A DNA stretch of 64,000 nt, from contig NZ_NOII01000011.1 of the NCBI RefSeq assembly GCF_002245695.1, forward strand, positions 310,001 to 374,000. The letters are read 5' to 3'. Made by a program: the position numbers and the translations under genes. The stretch's first letter is position 1. Every line of letters begins with the position of its first letter. The notes below the pieces were generated by a model that saw only the letters and a list, made by a program, of their open reading frames with translations, was not told the origin of the DNA and did not search any database. This stretch comes from Fictibacillus aquaticus. Its GTDB lineage: Bacteria; Bacillota; Bacilli; Bacillales; Fictibacillaceae. Below, piece by piece: positions 8,776 to 16,928 of the stretch.

Positions 8776-9018
8776 ATGGAAGAGAAATCGTCCATCTTTA
8801 CCGCAACACATGGTGTCATGACCAAGGAGGTCGGCGTCATCAGCGGAGAGCTTGAGCTGCGCACCACCTGCGATGACGAAGGAAATCTTAATCTCTCCAT
8901 CACCTATAAGGGCGCTGCAGAGTGGTATACTTTGCCCGGTGATAATTATCGGCTGCACGATACACGTGATCACGAACTCGTCCACCGCATACTTGCAAAT
9001 GCGCTGGAACGGCCATAA
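8776..9018 (+). CDS. Hypothetical small protein, 80 aa
   Basis: Good AAAGGAG ribosome binding site before the ATG, ending just before a bidirectional terminator. The product is a small soluble beta-rich protein with ELELRTTCDDEGNLNLSI and a charged His-containing C-terminal half. No family recognised. It lies 25 bp after the secreted nuclease and is probably co-transcribed, so an immunity or accessory role is conceivable, but nothing in the sequence proves this. Confidence 0.65.
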   Translation: MEEKSSIFTATHGVMTKEVGVISGELELRTTCDDEGNLNLSITYKGAAEWYTLPGDNYRLHDTRDHELVHRILANALERP

Positions 9019-9045
9019 CTGACCGATAAACTTAGAAAATATGCA

Positions 9046-9073
9046 AAAACGACCAGACGCATCTGGTCGTTTT
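9046..9073. terminator. Bidirectional terminator
   Basis: 12-bp perfect stem AAAACGACCAGA / TCTGGTCGTTTT with a CGCA loop between the convergent 80-aa gene and the AlkD-like gene. Confidence 0.85.
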
Positions 9074-9095
9074 CTTTTATCCTTTTGTCTACTGT

Positions 9096-9803
9096 TTAAC
9101 ACCTTACATACTTCCGTTTAAAGCCGATCCTCTCTTTATCCACTTCCTTTTGAATTCTCTCGGAAGCGACCAGGAAAGTGCTTTTTTTGCTGTCCTTTTT
9201 CACTTCTACTGGCCCTACAGCCTCTGCAATCTCGACCGCTTTATCGTGCTGCGGCACATACGAAGTTCCCACCGTGTAAATAAAATTATTCATCGCGTAT
9301 TTTGTCCGCTCTGGAGAATCATGTATAGTGTTTTTCACCTGATCTAGCATATCGGAAATCTTACTCTCGGAAAATGCACTGTCTGGCCTATTGCCCAAAA
9401 GCCAGCAATAGCAGCTCCAGCCCGCTGACATTTTCAGCTCCTCACCGCTTGCGATCCACTTATCCGCAACATCTTGCGCAATGTCTGTTTCAGCTAACGT
9501 CACTGCAACCACATAATCAGACAGCATAAAGAAATACGCCCCATCGATCCAACGCTCAAAATCAGCCTCCGTCATAGCTTTTGGATCGGCTATCACCCCC
9601 GCAAAATACATCGCATCGTAGTTCCCAGTCGCGTAAAGCTTCTCAGCTAAGGGCTGGTTGATTTTAATTTTCTTAGCAATCGGCTTCATAGCCCCAGTCG
9701 CCACACCAAAAAGCGGTTCGTGCGCACCGTTGGATATGTACATTTTCTTCGTTCGTTCCTTGCCGAGGGCTTCGAGTTCTTGCATGACTGTTTGGAGATC
9801 CAT
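9096..9803 (-). CDS. DNA alkylation repair protein, AlkD-like HEAT-repeat family
   Basis: 235 residues, all-helical, with the AlkD-family hallmarks: a helical N-terminus KKMYISNGAHEPLFGV, the FFMLSDYVVAVTLAE segment with the substrate-cleft Asp, SAGWSCYCWLLG with a cleft Trp, and a basic C-terminus ending ERIGFKRKYVRC. AlkC/AlkD proteins excise or recognise bulky or positively charged alkylated bases. This subfamily is often annotated as DNA alkylation repair protein, and activity is not proven for all members. Monocistronic. Confidence 0.83.
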   Translation of the reverse strand: MDLQTVMQELEALGKERTKKMYISNGAHEPLFGVATGAMKPIAKKIKINQPLAEKLYATGNYDAMYFAGVIADPKAMTEADFERWIDGAYFFMLSDYVVAVTLAETDIAQDVADKWIASGEELKMSAGWSCYCWLLGNRPDSAFSESKISDMLDQVKNTIHDSPERTKYAMNNFIYTVGTSYVPQHDKAVEIAEAVGPVEVKKDSKKSTFLVASERIQKEVDKERIGFKRKYVRC

Positions 9804-9851
9804 TTAAACACTTCCTTCTATTTTATGATCTCTTAAAATTTCATAAGCAAA

Positions 9852-9883
9852 GCCACTGACTCAACTTAAGCTGAGTCAGTGGC
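9852..9883. other. Intergenic hairpin between dus and the AlkD-like gene
   Basis: A perfect 12-bp inverted repeat GCCACTGACTCA / TGAGTCAGTGGC with an 8-nt loop lies in the 199-bp gap. No T-run follows on either side, so it is either a weak terminator of dus or an mRNA-stabilising hairpin. Nothing else is seen in this gap. Confidence 0.5.
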
Positions 9884-10002
9884 AGCAATTTCGGAAAGAC
9901 GCTGTAATAGTTATATACTGCGCTTCCTTAATATTCTCCTTTAATAACAAAAACGAGCCTCAAATCGTTCCAGCGAGTTTAGACTTTTCCCTGGCAAACT
10001 TT

Positions 10003-10980
10003 TCACTGCCCCGTCCCATCAAAATCCTTTTCAAAGCTATCAAGCAATCCACGCACTTCATCCGTCGACTTCGTATTCATCAACTGATTCCGCAGTTCAG
10101 CCGCTCCCGGAAATCCCTTAACATAAATCTTAAAAAAACGGTGAAGCCCTGAAATCGAACGTGGCACTTCTTCGGCATATTGATCCTGCAGGTCAAGCTG
10201 CAGTCTTAAGAGATCCAGGTATTCTTTACTGTTGTGCTCTCTTGGCTCTTTTTCAAACGCAAATGGATTCTTGAAGATGCCGCGTCCGATCATGACGCCG
10301 TCAATTCCGTACTGTTCTACAAGTTCCAGTCCTTTTTGTCGGTCAGGGATGTCACCGTTGATGGTAAGCAGCGTGTCTGGTGCAATCTCGTCACGCATTT
10401 TTTTAATTTCCGGAATTAGCTCCCAGTGCGCGGGCACGAGGCTCATTTCGTCTCTTGTGCGCAGGTGGATGGACAGGTTCGCGATATCCTGCTTCAGAAT
10501 ATGCGGCAGCCACTCTTTATACTCATCGATTTCCTTGAAGCCAAGGCGCGTTTTAACACTGACCGGCAGTCCACCCGCTTTTGCAGCTTGAATGAGTTCA
10601 GCTGCAAGGTCCGGCAGTAGAATAAGTCCGCTCCCTTTCCCTCTCTGCGCGACATTTGGCACAGGGCAGCCCATATTGATATCAATCCCTTTGAATCCCA
10701 TCTCGGCCATGCCGATGCTCATTTGGCGGAAATATTCGGGCTTGTCTCCCCAAATATGTGCTACCATCGGCTGCTCATCTTCTGTAAACGTTAAACGGCC
10801 GCGGACACTATTCTTTCCCTCGGGATGACAATAGCTATCCGAGTTTGTAAACTCTGTGAAAAACACATCCGGCCGGCCGGCTGCACTTACGACGTGGCGA
10901 AAAACTACATCCGTTACATCCTCCATTGGGGCAAGTACAAAAAACGGACGCGGCAGCTCACGCCAAAAATTATTGCTCAT
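10003..10980 (-). CDS. dus: tRNA-dihydrouridine synthase family protein
   Basis: 325 residues from the ATG at 10980, which follows AGAGGA by 9 nt; a GTG 18 bp upstream overlaps that site and is less likely. FMN-dependent TIM barrel with the Dus signatures [14 protein letters not shown] at the N-terminus, [13 protein letters not shown] (active-site Cys), PVSVKTRLG and [13 protein letters not shown]. The enzyme reduces uridine to dihydrouridine in the tRNA D-loop. It is distinct from the DusB paralogue that usually sits near lysS in Bacillaceae. Monocistronic. Confidence 0.9.
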   Translation of the reverse strand: MSNNFWRELPRPFFVLAPMEDVTDVVFRHVVSAAGRPDVFFTEFTNSDSYCHPEGKNSVRGRLTFTEDEQPMVAHIWGDKPEYFRQMSIGMAEMGFKGIDINMGCPVPNVAQRGKGSGLILLPDLAAELIQAAKAGGLPVSVKTRLGFKEIDEYKEWLPHILKQDIANLSIHLRTRDEMSLVPAHWELIPEIKKMRDEIAPDTLLTINGDIPDRQKGLELVEQYGIDGVMIGRGIFKNPFAFEKEPREHNSKEYLDLLRLQLDLQDQYAEEVPRSISGLHRFFKIYVKGFPGAAELRNQLMNTKSTDEVRGLLDSFEKDFDGTGQ

Positions 10981-11109
10981 GTTACTCAATCCTCTCACGA
11001 TCTATGGGTACAACTTTTTAATTTTGGTTAATTATTCTTTTACACTTATAACATTTTACTAACTGATTATCAAACACTGTACATTTATAATTTATGGAAA
11101 TTTCGTTCT

Positions 11110-11994
11110 TTATAACCGCTCCCTAAAAGCATGAACAAATGTCCTTGCTGCAGGAGACAAGCTTTGCTCCGTTTCTAAGCTCACCAGTGCGATTTCACGG
11201 TATAACGCTGGAAGATCAGCTGGCTGCAGTTGGACTAACTTTTTTTCTTCTAACAGATCAGATACCATCGGTTCCGTTAGAAGGGTTATTCCATTGTAGG
11301 CAAGAACAAAGTCCAATGCTGTTGCCGGGGGCAATTCTAAATAATCCACCCTGGGACTGATCATTGATTTTTGATAGTGTTTGCTTTCTTCACTCCAGTC
11401 TACAATGATATACGGTTTGCTTTCTTTTATAATCTCCGCACAACTGAGGTCCTTGACCGATGACGACACGATTGGATGAGAAGGGTGCGCGACGAGTACA
11501 AGCGGTTCCTTGAACGTTAAGATGCTCTTTATATCCGTATTGAAATAAGGTTTTGTCATAAATCCCATTTTGATAAACCCATCATAAAGCATTTCAATGA
11601 TCTGCTGATTATGCCCCGTATGGATTTCTACTTTTATTTCAGGGTACTTTATATTAAGGTCCGCAATGACTGAACTAAACATGCCGGAAGTGTAGGAAGG
11701 CAATGTTCCAATGGCAACGTGTCCTGCCTTTCCCTCTTGCATCAACTGTGCTCTTTCTATCCCTTTTGTTACGATTTCGATGGCTTGTCTTGCATATGGC
11801 AGGAACGCCTTTCCCGCCTCGGTCAGCTCTATCCTTTTTCCAGCACGATAAAATAAACCTCCCCCAACCTCCTTTTCTAATCCTTGTATTCTCATGCTAA
11901 TCGTAGGCTGCGAAAGATCTAAGTATCTTGCTGCTTTACTAAAACTCCCCAGTCTTACTACGTGTTCAAACGCCTTTAATTGATTGATGTCCAC
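11110..11994 (-). CDS. LysR-family transcriptional regulator
   Basis: 294 residues, GTG start with AAGAGGGT upstream. The N-terminal winged helix-turn-helix is clear (FEHVVRLGSFSKAARYLDLS, then QPTISMRIQGLEKEVG), followed by the two-lobed effector domain starting at about residue 90 (GHVAIGTLPSYTSGMF). It is divergent from a methyltransferase gene with a 116-bp shared control region carrying an ATATCA-N8-TGATAT palindrome. The usual arrangement is that it regulates itself and that neighbour. The effector is unknown. Confidence 0.88.
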   Translation of the reverse strand: MDINQLKAFEHVVRLGSFSKAARYLDLSQPTISMRIQGLEKEVGGGLFYRAGKRIELTEAGKAFLPYARQAIEIVTKGIERAQLMQEGKAGHVAIGTLPSYTSGMFSSVIADLNIKYPEIKVEIHTGHNQQIIEMLYDGFIKMGFMTKPYFNTDIKSILTFKEPLVLVAHPSHPIVSSSVKDLSCAEIIKESKPYIIVDWSEESKHYQKSMISPRVDYLELPPATALDFVLAYNGITLLTEPMVSDLLEEKKLVQLQPADLPALYREIALVSLETEQSLSPAARTFVHAFRERL

Positions 11995-12027
11995 AGTATC
12001 TACCCTCTTCTTCCATAAAGAATCTTT

Positions 12028-12047
12028 ATATCAACTATAACTGATAT
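12028..12047. promoter_or_regulatory. Candidate LysR-type operator
   Basis: The dyad ATATCA-N8-TGATAT lies in the divergent gap between the LysR gene and the methyltransferase. It contains the T-N11-A core expected for LysR regulators. This is a positional inference with no binding data. Confidence 0.5.
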
Positions 12048-12110
12048 TACCTTGTTTAATATATGTGCTGTACTATACTTTTTTTATAAGAACGATGAGG
12101 GGGCTAAATA

Positions 12111-12734
12111 ATGGTTTTGTTAAAACCGCTAAAGAAATGGGTGGATCTCCAATATCAGTCGCCAAGCGGCATATTGGGTTTGTATTTTGGAGAAAAAATG
12201 GTACTGCAGCATCAGCCGGAGACACTCTGGACCATTGAATTGCTGAAGTTACGCCATGAAGAAAGAGTGCTGGAAATCGGATGTGGGGCTGGATATGCGA
12301 TAAAAAAGGTTCTTTTACATCCTCATGTTCAATTTGTGGCTGGGTTAGACATCTCCACATCTGTTCTGCGTTCAGCAAAATTAAGAAACAGGCAGTCGCT
12401 AAGGAAAGGAACAGCTGAAGTTCTTCTGGGCAATGTGAGTGACATCCCCCTCGACAATGAGTCATTCACCAAAGTATTCAGCATTCATTCACTCTACTTT
12501 TGGGACGTTTCTTCTCAAACAGTTTCTGAATTGTACAGAGTTTTAAAACCAAACGGAACCGTAACGCTGACAATTTGCAACGGTAAGGATGGAGAAACGT
12601 GGACCGGGGTGCAGAGCATGGTAGAAGAACTGTTGATTCCCTTGATGATTCAAACAGGATTTAAGGATGTGAAAATAGTTAAAGGGCCAAGTTCGAGAGG
12701 TTATCATACGATTGCGGTTGGGGGAGGAAAGTAA
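12111..12734 (+). CDS. Class I SAM-dependent methyltransferase
   Basis: 207 residues. SAM-binding motif I is VLEIGCGAGYAIKKV, motif II is FVAGLDIS (acidic residue for the ribose), and motifs further on (LGNVSDIPLDNESFTKVFS, then ELYRVLKPNGTV) match the UbiE/Methyltransf_11 group. Substrate unknown; this group methylates small molecules. It is controlled with, or by, the divergent LysR regulator. No partner genes follow it; the next gene is convergent. Confidence 0.85.
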   Translation: MVLLKPLKKWVDLQYQSPSGILGLYFGEKMVLQHQPETLWTIELLKLRHEERVLEIGCGAGYAIKKVLLHPHVQFVAGLDISTSVLRSAKLRNRQSLRKGTAEVLLGNVSDIPLDNESFTKVFSIHSLYFWDVSSQTVSELYRVLKPNGTVTLTICNGKDGETWTGVQSMVEELLIPLMIQTGFKDVKIVKGPSSRGYHTIAVGGGK

Positions 12735-12862
12735 AACAATAAGCAATTGAATGTAATCATAACGAGTTCTCTTTCGGAGTACAACAAGTGAAGTAACATA
12801 GAGAATTGGTATAAAATCACAACCGAAAAAGCACTGCACCATCTTTATTCAATAATCCTGCC

Positions 12863-12918
12863 CGTTTGTTCAATAACTTCATTAAAAAGTGCGTTAATCC
12901 TTCTTGGACAACGCACCC
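12863..12918 (-). repeat. Direct repeat copy 1 (terminator-containing)
   Basis: A 56-bp sequence beginning CGTTTGTTCAATAA and ending AACGCACCC, about 85 percent identical by eye to 13521-13578. It contains GTGCGTT / AACGCAC with a 14-nt loop, followed on the minus strand by TTTTT, so this copy is the terminator of the membrane-protein gene at 12964. Confidence 0.75.
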
Positions 12919-12963
12919 TTTAGTTTAAGTGTAATTGTTCACAAACTTATTAATTAGTTACAT

Positions 12964-13338
12964 CTATTTTTTTTCAATCGCCATACGCAAGTTCGAGATA
13001 ACTCCAATAAGCAATACTAACGAACAAACCATTTTTTCAAAAGGTGTACCAAACAATTGTTGTATAAATCCAAAAGACCAAAGTACAACAAAAAACCAAC
13101 ATATAACGGTTATTCCTCTTTTGTATTTAAATAGTTTAATTCTACCAACAATCAACGTAAAAACTGCTCCAAAAATAGAAATAACGATACTTATAACAGA
13201 TATTGGCAGCTGTTCAGCGAATGATTCAGACCTTCCACCATTAACCCATGTGAATGGAATACTTTTGCTTATAATAAGAAAGTGAATTAAGATAGTCAAA
13301 GAGTAAAAAATAATTCCCATAAATACAGCAGTTTTCAT
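12964..13338 (-). CDS. Four-span membrane protein, unknown function
   Basis: 124 residues with four hydrophobic helices separated by short loops (start MKTAVFMGIIFYSLTI; helix 2 around ISVISIVISIFGAVFTL; helix 3 around VICWFFVVLWSFGFI; helix 4 MVCSLVLLIGVI). An AGGA site lies 8-9 nt before the ATG. AT content is higher than in neighbours. The gene is flanked by near-identical direct repeats, each holding a terminator hairpin, which suggests insertion as a cassette. No recognised domain. Confidence 0.65.
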   Translation of the reverse strand: MKTAVFMGIIFYSLTILIHFLIISKSIPFTWVNGGRSESFAEQLPISVISIVISIFGAVFTLIVGRIKLFKYKRGITVICWFFVVLWSFGFIQQLFGTPFEKMVCSLVLLIGVISNLRMAIEKK

Positions 13339-13520
13339 ATTAATTTTCCTGAGTTTTTCTAAAATAAAATCACCTCATTTTTCTCCCTGTTTCAATTTTA
13401 TTAATCCAGAAATATACTATTCCTATATCTCTTACCATTTGACAGTTAACTAAAAAATCACCATTATTCTTAAACAGAGCAAAAAACATCGACTAGGTAT
13501 TCTAGTTGAACTAAACAGCA

Positions 13521-13578
13521 CGTTTGTTCAATAAGTTTAATAAAAAAAGGCGTTAATCCTTCTTAGATCAACGCACCC
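13521..13578 (-). repeat. Direct repeat copy 2, upstream of the membrane-protein gene
   Basis: Second copy of the 12863-12918 sequence in the same orientation, on the other side of the 124-aa gene. The hairpin is GGCGTT / AACGCC-like with one weakened pair. It lies in the promoter region, where a terminator for that gene would make no sense, so it marks a duplication or cassette boundary. Confidence 0.7.
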
Positions 13579-13671
13579 GATTGTTGTGAACATTACCTTA
13601 CATAAAATAAATCATCTTCGGTAGAAAGAAATTAAGGTTCATGATAAAATCACATTAGGAAAATAAAGGCA

Positions 13672-13746
13672 ATGAAACCTTTGGGTTCAACCTCGCTGAA
13701 AAGTAGGTTGGGCCCTTTTTGCGTTAACCTAAAGGAGGACTTTTAA
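13672..13746 (+). CDS. Candidate leader peptide (24 codons) of an attenuator
   Basis: ATG at 13672 opens a 24-codon frame (MKPLGSTSLK then SRLGPFCVNLKEDF) that runs through the terminator hairpin at 13683-13715 and its T-run. It stops at a TAA that shares its last A with the start codon of the nucleotidyltransferase gene (TAATG). A possible AGGA site lies 11 nt upstream. The layout is that of ribosome-controlled attenuators ahead of antibiotic-resistance genes, but translation of this frame is not proven. Confidence 0.4.
   Translation: MKPLGSTSLKSRLGPFCVNLKEDF
13683..13720 (+). terminator. Leader terminator / attenuator of the nucleotidyltransferase gene
   Basis: Stem GGGTTCAACCT / AGGTTGGGCCC (11 bp with two G-U pairs), 11-nt loop, then TTTTT, placed 25 nt upstream of the next gene's start. 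No plus-strand gene lies upstream between 12734 and here. Alternating AACC and GGTT blocks (13676, 13684, 13689, 13706, 13726) allow mutually exclusive pairings. A possible sigma-A promoter is TTGTTG-N16-TAAAAT around 13581-13608. Confidence 0.6.
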
Positions 13747-14522
13747 TGTTGAGAACAGAAATGCTGTTGCATCGTCTTGACGAGATCGGCAAATCGCTCG
13801 AAAGAAAAGGAGGTGCACTATTATTGTTAGGTGTCGGTTCCGTTGGAATCGAGACTGCCCGGCTGGATGATTATTCAGATTTGGATTTCTTTGTCATTGT
13901 AAGGCATGACCAAAAAAACAGATACATCGACCATTTGGATTGGCTTGAAGAAGTTCACCCCTTAGCTTATTCTTTTAAGAATTCGGAGATTGGCTATAAA
14001 ATACTGTTCGAGGACGGCATATTTGGTGAATATGCGGTTTTTGAGGAATCTGAGCTGATTAATGGTTCTTATACGGAAGGGAGAGTCGTTTGGAAGGATC
14101 CCTCCTACAACAATACCGGAATTTCAAAACCTTCTAACCCGATGCCTAGCCCCAAAAAAGACTCATTAGACCATCCTTTGAACGAGGCTTTAACTAATCT
14201 CTATGTAGGACTTGGCCGCTTTGCCAGAGGAGAGCGCCTATCAGCGACGAGGTTCGTACAAGGTTATGCTGTGGACAGGATTTTATCCGTACTTCATTTG
14301 ATAGAGCAAGAGGTGGATTACTTTCCCGATCCTTTCGGAAACGAAAGACGCCTGGAAAAAAGATACCCTCGTTTCGCGGAAATGATTGCAGACATGGTAC
14401 AGGGGTATGATCATGTACCTGAATCTGCACTACGTATTTTAAGCTTTATAGAAGAAGTGTATCCCGTTAATCGAAAGCTAAGCGTTGAAATACGACGTTT
14501 AGCCAAAATAAACTTCCGTTAA
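13746..14522 (+). CDS. Nucleotidyltransferase-domain protein (aminoglycoside adenylyltransferase-like)
   Basis: 258 residues. The N-terminal nucleotidyltransferase fold shows LLLGVGSVGIETARLDDYSD then LDFFVIV, that is the G-S helix-turn and the D-x-D metal pair at about residues 44-50. The C-terminal half is helical (LTNLYVGLGRFARGERLSAT) as in MNT/KNTase and AadA-like proteins. Likely transfers a nucleotide to a small molecule; drug modification is possible but unproved. AAAGGAGG lies ahead of the ATG. An attenuator-like leader precedes it, as seen for inducible resistance genes. Confidence 0.8.
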   Translation: MLRTEMLLHRLDEIGKSLERKGGALLLLGVGSVGIETARLDDYSDLDFFVIVRHDQKNRYIDHLDWLEEVHPLAYSFKNSEIGYKILFEDGIFGEYAVFEESELINGSYTEGRVVWKDPSYNNTGISKPSNPMPSPKKDSLDHPLNEALTNLYVGLGRFARGERLSATRFVQGYAVDRILSVLHLIEQEVDYFPDPFGNERRLEKRYPRFAEMIADMVQGYDHVPESALRILSFIEEVYPVNRKLSVEIRRLAKINFR

Positions 14523-14529
14523 GGTTAGA

Positions 14530-14561
14530 AGCAAGCTAATTCATATGCGAATTAGCTTGCT
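14530..14561. terminator. Terminator after the nucleotidyltransferase gene
   Basis: A perfect 13-bp stem AGCAAGCTAATTC with its complement and an ATATGC loop, starting 8 bp after the stop codon. The following T-run is weak (TATTTGC). Confidence 0.65.
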
Positions 14562-14669
14562 ATTTGCATTGCTTTTTTCTGTTTTGTACTCAAAAGAGAA
14601 CCTATTACTGTAATCATCAGTTGCCTCTTTTTGAACAAGTTGATCCAAGATACTAGTTACATAGTAAAA

Positions 14670-15338
14670 TCATAGCGTTAATCGTTTCCAATGCCCTTCG
14701 GAGATAACTTCAACCTCTCCATCGACTACTTTAATCGCGGTGTCATCGTCAATGGCATACGCCGGTCCACCGATCTCGGCGGCCCATTTTTCTGCAGCGG
14801 CCATAGTGTTATCTGGCAGCATTTCGTGTTCCAGGTGCGGGAACATCGCAAAATCGACCAGTCCGAGCGTTTCATCGCCGCCTGTAGGCGGCGTCCAGCC
14901 GACGAAGTCTTCTCCGATCCTAGGCGCCATCACCATGCTCCCGGCACTCATTCCCACATAGACGGCTTTTAGTGAAGGCAAGAGATCAGCGAGCCCGGAC
15001 TGCTGCATCCAATAATTCAGGTAGAGAGCGTCCCCTCCTGATACCAGCAAGACGTCCGTCTCACGGACCAGTGGAACCCAGCGGTCTTCGCTGATACTTG
15101 GCAACGCCGTGAGCTCCAGTACACCGACAGACTTCCAGCCCAGGTCGACCATAGGATTCCCCGGGGTCCCCGTTATGAACTCCCAGGCTTTGACACCAGG
15201 ACCGACCCAAGGGTGTCCGTACATCGCGGTGGGGATGCACAAAGCGTTACACTCAGCAATCGGCTTGTCCAGCATATCAACTAACGCGGCGTGAATGCTT
15301 TTGTTCAGGACGCCTCCAGATGTGAGGAGAAGTTTCAT
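14670..15338 (-). CDS. Peptidase S51-like (dipeptidase E family) protein
   Basis: 222 residues of the type 1 glutamine-amidotransferase-like fold. The nucleophile elbow is VGMSAGSMVM (Ser), preceded by VLLVSGGDALYLNYW, and a His candidate is in MFPHLEHE. Dipeptidase E members cleave Asp-X dipeptides, but the B. subtilis-like branch is uncharacterised. Start ATG has AAGGAG upstream. A single gene, convergent with the nucleotidyltransferase gene. Confidence 0.85.
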   Translation of the reverse strand: MKLLLTSGGVLNKSIHAALVDMLDKPIAECNALCIPTAMYGHPWVGPGVKAWEFITGTPGNPMVDLGWKSVGVLELTALPSISEDRWVPLVRETDVLLVSGGDALYLNYWMQQSGLADLLPSLKAVYVGMSAGSMVMAPRIGEDFVGWTPPTGGDETLGLVDFAMFPHLEHEMLPDNTMAAAEKWAAEIGGPAYAIDDDTAIKVVDGEVEVISEGHWKRLTL

Positions 15339-15426
15339 AATGTCACTCCTTGTCGTTATAACCTTTTATTTGCTTTATTCTGCAAGTGTGGTTGTTTTCC
15401 TCTTGTAACATAAACAAATAGACACA

Positions 15427-15457
15427 TAAAAAAATCCCCCAAACTATGAGTCTGGGG
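15427..15457 (-). terminator. Terminator of the sigma/anti-sigma operon
   Basis: Stem CCCCAAACT / AGTCTGGGG around ATG (one G-U pair); on the minus strand it is followed by GATTTTTTT. Confidence 0.8.
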
Positions 15458-15494
15458 AACATAAAACATTACTATTCACCGAAATGACCGGCAG

Positions 15495-16928
15495 CTATTG
15501 ACGAATATCAATCCACCAGCGATCTTTTTTGTTCATATCTTCAATATTACCGAACCCGCAGTAATGGAAAGCATCAAGGAAGATTGAATTCAATTTATCC
15601 TCATCTACAAAATAACCTAGGCTTACCTTGATCGTTTGTCCTGGCGCGATGCTGCCAATGTTATAGAAGCTCTTTCCGTTTCCATGGGGCTCTAAATAAT
15701 CCACTTCGCCCGTCATAATACTTTCTTCAGCAATCCCCTTTTTTCCGGCGTAGATCCATGCGTTATTTTCAGATTGACGAAGAACTTTTAAAGATGGATG
15801 CATATAGATCTCTTCCGTTGCCTTTTTACCTGTATTTTTTATGGTTGTGGTTAAGTGAACGAACTTAACATTAACAAATTTCGTCTCTATTAATTCATCA
15901 ATCGAATCTTTGCCATCTCCGGCTTTAAATACATCCCGTTTGTAGGGTAATAATGTCTTAGTTTCGTTTATTGCCTTACTTTCATGTAGAATCTTAAGTC
16001 CTAATGGATTAAAGTTTTCTTGTTTGAAATCCTGCAGTGAATCAAAGACTTTCACTTTTTCTACAACATATTCAAGTTTACTTAGGGATTCACCCAAATT
16101 TATGGTTACTGGAACACTTTGTCCTACAGAAAACAGCTGCGGGCTGTCATTTTTCAAAGGAATGACCTTAGTTTCAATTGGTTTATCCTTTGGGATTGAC
16201 TGAGCTTCATCATAATCGATTGTTTGTGATGCCGTTTCCTTTGAAGCGGTCTCCAGTGAAATGTTCTCAAGTACATCTATCATCTGCTCTTCACTTACAT
16301 CGGTTCCGATATAGCTTTCTAACATGAATCCCTCTTTCTCAAATAAGAGAAAGACCTGTCTGTTAAAGGATAAATTGTCGTTTCCATTGTCTTTATTGAC
16401 AATCACGGCTTTCCTGCCATTCATCTCTAATTCTTCATAGCTGTTTGAATATAACGTTTGAAAATCAGAGTCCTTCCCCAATCTCCAAAGAATGAAGGAG
16501 AACCCTCCGTTGGCAAAGTTATCTTTAAAAGAGTATTTCATAGCCGTTTCATCGATCGCTGCCATATTTTCCGGCATATGATTGAGCTTCAATTTATACC
16601 AGCTGTTTTTATTTTTGGCGGCATCATTTGTTACAGAAACATTCACCTCATAATTTTCCTTTTGGACGAACATATCATATACTTTTGCCGCGCCAAAAGC
16701 CGTGGTCGGAATGCCAATCAATAAGCAGGCAGCTGCAATCAAAAGGCAGTTCTTTTTCCGTTTAACTTGCGGCTGTCCGCCTTTACTCTGGATTTCCTTC
16801 AAAAACATTTTCTTTTTGTGCTTATAGGTATCTGAAAATGTATGGTGGTCAGCCACTTTATCAAAGTCTTCTAAAGCAATCTTTTCAGCTACTTCATCCA
16901 TTATTTCTGAGCTCTTCGAATAGTTCAT
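15495..16928 (-). CDS. Predicted membrane anti-sigma factor (DUF4367-like extracellular part)
   Basis: 477 residues. A cytoplasmic N-terminus of about 55 residues precedes a basic patch (KRKK) and a single membrane span at about 60-80, then a large extracytoplasmic region with two beta-rich parts (about 90-230 and 265-477). The first part, with NGRKAVIVNK and MLESYIGTDVSEEQMIDV, resembles DUF4367; the second resembles the DUF4179/accessory domains. Its start lies 35 bp inside the upstream sigma-factor gene, so the two are translationally coupled. The usual role is to hold the sigma factor at the membrane until an envelope signal arrives. Confidence 0.78.
   Translation of the reverse strand: MNYSKSSEIMDEVAEKIALEDFDKVADHHTFSDTYKHKKKMFLKEIQSKGGQPQVKRKKNCLLIAAACLLIGIPTTAFGAAKVYDMFVQKENYEVNVSVTNDAAKNKNSWYKLKLNHMPENMAAIDETAMKYSFKDNFANGGFSFILWRLGKDSDFQTLYSNSYEELEMNGRKAVIVNKDNGNDNLSFNRQVFLLFEKEGFMLESYIGTDVSEEQMIDVLENISLETASKETASQTIDYDEAQSIPKDKPIETKVIPLKNDSPQLFSVGQSVPVTINLGESLSKLEYVVEKVKVFDSLQDFKQENFNPLGLKILHESKAINETKTLLPYKRDVFKAGDGKDSIDELIETKFVNVKFVHLTTTIKNTGKKATEEIYMHPSLKVLRQSENNAWIYAGKKGIAEESIMTGEVDYLEPHGNGKSFYNIGSIAPGQTIKVSLGYFVDEDKLNSIFLDAFHYCGFGNIEDMNKKDRWWIDIRQ

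Noticed and set aside
13683-13720. T-box riboswitch ahead of the nucleotidyltransferase
   Set aside because: No T-box sequence or specifier stem is seen, and the downstream gene is not a tRNA-synthetase or amino-acid gene; GGTTCAA here is part of the terminator stem.
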